DNA of 64,000 nt, from NCBI RefSeq assembly GCF_021117275.1, contig NZ_CP088245.1, forward strand, positions 2,083,501 through 2,147,500, written 5' to 3'. This stretch comes from Metabacillus sp. B2-18. Its GTDB lineage: Bacteria > Bacillota > Bacilli > Bacillales > Bacillaceae. Every line of letters begins with the position of its first letter. Position 1 is the stretch's first letter. The position numbers were made by a program, and so were the translations under genes. The notes beneath the pieces are model-generated. The model had not been told where the DNA came from, did no database searches, and saw only the letters and a list, made by a program, of their open reading frames with translations. This document shows positions 62,189 through 64,000 of the stretch, in pieces.

Positions 62189-63805
62189 ATGAATATGAAA
62201 AGCAAGTGGATTCGTATGTCAAAGGTTTTGTTATTATTTTTTTCAATTTTTATAAGGATTTATTGGTTCAAACTAAGAAAAAAAACTGAACAAGAATGGG
62301 AATTATTATGGGAAAAGATTGGGGCAGATTTTCGAAAAACACTTTTTGAATTAGAAGGTTTGCTTATTAAAGTTGGTCAGATATTAAGTATACGTGCCGA
62401 TTTGCTTCCTCATTCCTTTATTAAGCAAATTCAGGATTTAACTGATAAAGTACCTCCTTCAGAATGGAAGGAGATTCAAGCTGTGATTGAAGCTGAATGG
62501 GGATGCGAACTTGATCAACACCTACGTTCAATTGAGAAAACCTCAATTGCATCTGCATCAATAGGGGAAGTATATCAAGGTATTTTAAAGAATGGTGCAA
62601 AAGTAGCTATAAAAGTACAAAGACCACAGATTCAATCTATTGTTTCAATTGATTTTCGAACGTTAGGAATCGTTATTTGGTTTGCAGATCGTTTTGTTCC
62701 GATTCCTAAGGAATTTATTAATTTTAAAGTGTTATACAAGGAATTAAAAAGTGTGATTGAGCAAGAACTCGATTTTCAAAAAGAAATGAAATCATTACTA
62801 TTTTTTAAAGAAAGATTTAAAGAAGATGATGACGTGAAAATTCCACATGTTTATTCTGATCTTTGCACATCAAAAATTATCGTAATGGAATGGGTTGAAG
62901 GAATAAGGTTAACTAACGATAAAGCTCTTGAGTCGTTAGAGTTAAATCGTGAAGAGCTTGCACAACGACTTCTTAAGGTTTTTCTTCCTCAATGGCTCGA
63001 GCCTGGAATATTTCACGCCGATCCACATCCGGGAAATATCCTCATTACTAAGGATGGACAAGTAATTTTATTAGATTTTGGAATGGTGGGGGAAATAACT
63101 AAAAAAGATGCTTCATATTTTCAAAGTTTAATTGGAAGCTTACTTGCAAAGGATTACTCTAAAGCAGTAGAATGCTTATCACAATTAGGATTTCTACACC
63201 CTCAAGCTGACTTTAGAACAATGGAAAAACTACTTGCTGAATTAGTTTCCTTTGATACAGCTGCTTTAAAAGAAACAGATTTAATTCAATTGAAAATGGA
63301 AATGAATGATATGATTCAAGCACTACCTATTCAAGTTCCAACAAGGTTTGTTTTTCTCGGTCGATCAGTTGTAACAATTGAAGGAATTCTTCGTCAAGTT
63401 GCGCCTGAAGCAGAAATTTTAGAATTAGGAAGACCTGTTTTTATGAGGTGGCTACAAAAGCAAGGTAATTCTAAATGGACGTTTCTCTGGCAATGGGCTC
63501 AATCTCAGCCTGTTTTTAAGGTCGTCCATTCTGTAAATGAGTTTTTACGACTACCTCAGAAATTAGAGTCAATAAAGGAAACGGAGCAGAGAAGACATTT
63601 CCAGTTTGTTATATTTGAAAATAATAAAAAACGATTTTTTCAACTACTACTAATAGGACTAATCGGATTTTGTATGGGATTATATAGCGGACAATCTGTT
63701 CTTTGGCAATTATCTACAGCTATTGGGTTCATATCGATTATTGGGTACTTCATTTGTAGTTTTAAACAGAAAAAATGGATGAAATATATGCAGGAACGAA
63801 AATGA
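62189..63805 (+). CDS. UbiB/AarF (ABC1/ADCK) kinase-like protein
   Basis: A 538-residue atypical kinase-like protein. ATG 62189 is selected for AAAGAGGT seven bases upstream. Family motifs are intact: KVGQILSIRADLLP (KxGQ, about residue 63), ASASIGEVYQG (Ala-rich loop in place of the P-loop), VAIKVQRP (catalytic Lys), HADPHPGNI (catalytic loop) and LLDFGMVG (metal Asp). Two C-terminal membrane helices (about 480-530) anchor it. Relatives support isoprenoid quinone or lipid metabolism; in a menaquinone-using Bacillus the precise role is unclear. Confidence 0.85.
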   Translation: MNMKSKWIRMSKVLLLFFSIFIRIYWFKLRKKTEQEWELLWEKIGADFRKTLFELEGLLIKVGQILSIRADLLPHSFIKQIQDLTDKVPPSEWKEIQAVIEAEWGCELDQHLRSIEKTSIASASIGEVYQGILKNGAKVAIKVQRPQIQSIVSIDFRTLGIVIWFADRFVPIPKEFINFKVLYKELKSVIEQELDFQKEMKSLLFFKERFKEDDDVKIPHVYSDLCTSKIIVMEWVEGIRLTNDKALESLELNREELAQRLLKVFLPQWLEPGIFHADPHPGNILITKDGQVILLDFGMVGEITKKDASYFQSLIGSLLAKDYSKAVECLSQLGFLHPQADFRTMEKLLAELVSFDTAALKETDLIQLKMEMNDMIQALPIQVPTRFVFLGRSVVTIEGILRQVAPEAEILELGRPVFMRWLQKQGNSKWTFLWQWAQSQPVFKVVHSVNEFLRLPQKLESIKETEQRRHFQFVIFENNKKRFFQLLLIGLIGFCMGLYSGQSVLWQLSTAIGFISIIGYFICSFKQKKWMKYMQERK

Positions 63806-63829
63806 ATGAAATGGACATGTTTAAAAGTA

Positions 63830-63865
63830 AGAGTATACATTCGTCTAGAGTGTATACTCTTTTTA
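63830..63865 (+). terminator. Terminator after the UbiB-like gene
   Basis: GAGTATACA / TGTATACTC stem with TTTTT tail. Confidence 0.88.
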
Positions 63866-63958
63866 ATTCAAGGATATTAAAAGGTGTATATAGGATTCCT
63901 CTTAATGGTTAAACTGTTTATCTGGATATATCGGTAGCTTTAATTGAGGAGGAAAAGA

Positions 63959-64000
63959 ATGTTTTCTGATTTCAATAAATATTTATCATGTAATCTATGG
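63959..64000 (+). CDS. Start of a gene cut by the window edge
   Basis: ATG 63959 is preceded by a strong GAGGAGG site seven bases upstream. Only 14 codons are visible (MFSDFNKYLSCNLW), which is not enough to name it. Confidence 0.55.
   Translation, partial: MFSDFNKYLSCNLW

Noticed and set aside
1..64000. CRISPR arrays, rRNA and tRNA genes
   Set aside because: No spaced direct-repeat array, cloverleaf or rRNA core sequence was seen on either strand.

Overview
The window is low-GC Firmicute DNA from a spore-forming member of the Bacillaceae. The evidence is the spore genes (a CotF-type coat protein, cotM, sspP, sspO, sspN, tlp), strong AGGAGG-type ribosome sites, frequent TTG/GTG starts, and a gene order that matches the ccdA-yneI-yneJ-yneK ... 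cotM-sspP-sspO-citB-yneN-tlp-yneP-yneQ-yneR-plsY-yneT-parE-parC block of Bacillus subtilis. The species cannot be named from sequence reading alone.

Layout. 1-4.1 kb is a scarred accessory stretch: the tail of a TPR protein, a small lipoprotein and its terminator, a group II intron with a maturase ORF directly after that terminator, then a wrecked phage-type ATP-dependent DNA ligase gene with a 47-codon piece of gyrB inside it. 4.3-8.4 kb holds a cold-shock gene, a Spo0E-family phosphatase gene missed by length filters, and the ccdA-ccdB-ccdC-yneK cytochrome c maturation block. From 8.4 to 47.7 kb, about 39 kb of genes separate yneK from cotM, which are neighbours in B. subtilis. This segment carries a coat protein; a sugar/polyol catabolic set (two TIM-barrel isomerases, an AraC regulator, a Gfo/Idh/MocA dehydrogenase); an SgrR-like regulator divergent from an MFS pump; a YkuI-type EAL protein; a six-gene biosynthetic operon (KAS III-like enzyme, ATP-grasp, NAD-dependent epimerase/reductase, MBL hydrolase, AMP-ligase, GNAT); a GH18 glycosidase; an IS1182-family element; iron-linked small genes and YhfC; an acyl-CoA ligase; a DEAD-box helicase; an iron-type alcohol dehydrogenase; hotdog thioesterases; the NAD salvage set pncA-pncB-nadE; catE with a clear palindromic operator; a glutamine synthetase without glnR; and a headless sporulation-type histidine kinase. 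From 47.7 kb onward the B. subtilis-like order returns, from cotM to parE-parC, followed by small membrane proteins and a UbiB/AarF kinase-like protein.

How genes work together. CcdA with CcdB/CcdC and the TlpA/ResA-type YneN belong to thiol-redox and cytochrome c maturation. PncA, PncB and NadE form a nicotinamide-to-NAD route. ParE and ParC are the two subunits of topoisomerase IV. The 18.7-25.3 kb operon has overlapping genes throughout and looks like an uncharacterised lipid- or ketide-like pathway. Two of its genes are broken here: one by a 151-bp MITE-like insertion whose precise excision restores the frame, the other by a one-base frameshift. This operon, the MITE, the gyrB/ligase chimera and the IS1182 insertion into a terminator hairpin are the most interesting findings.
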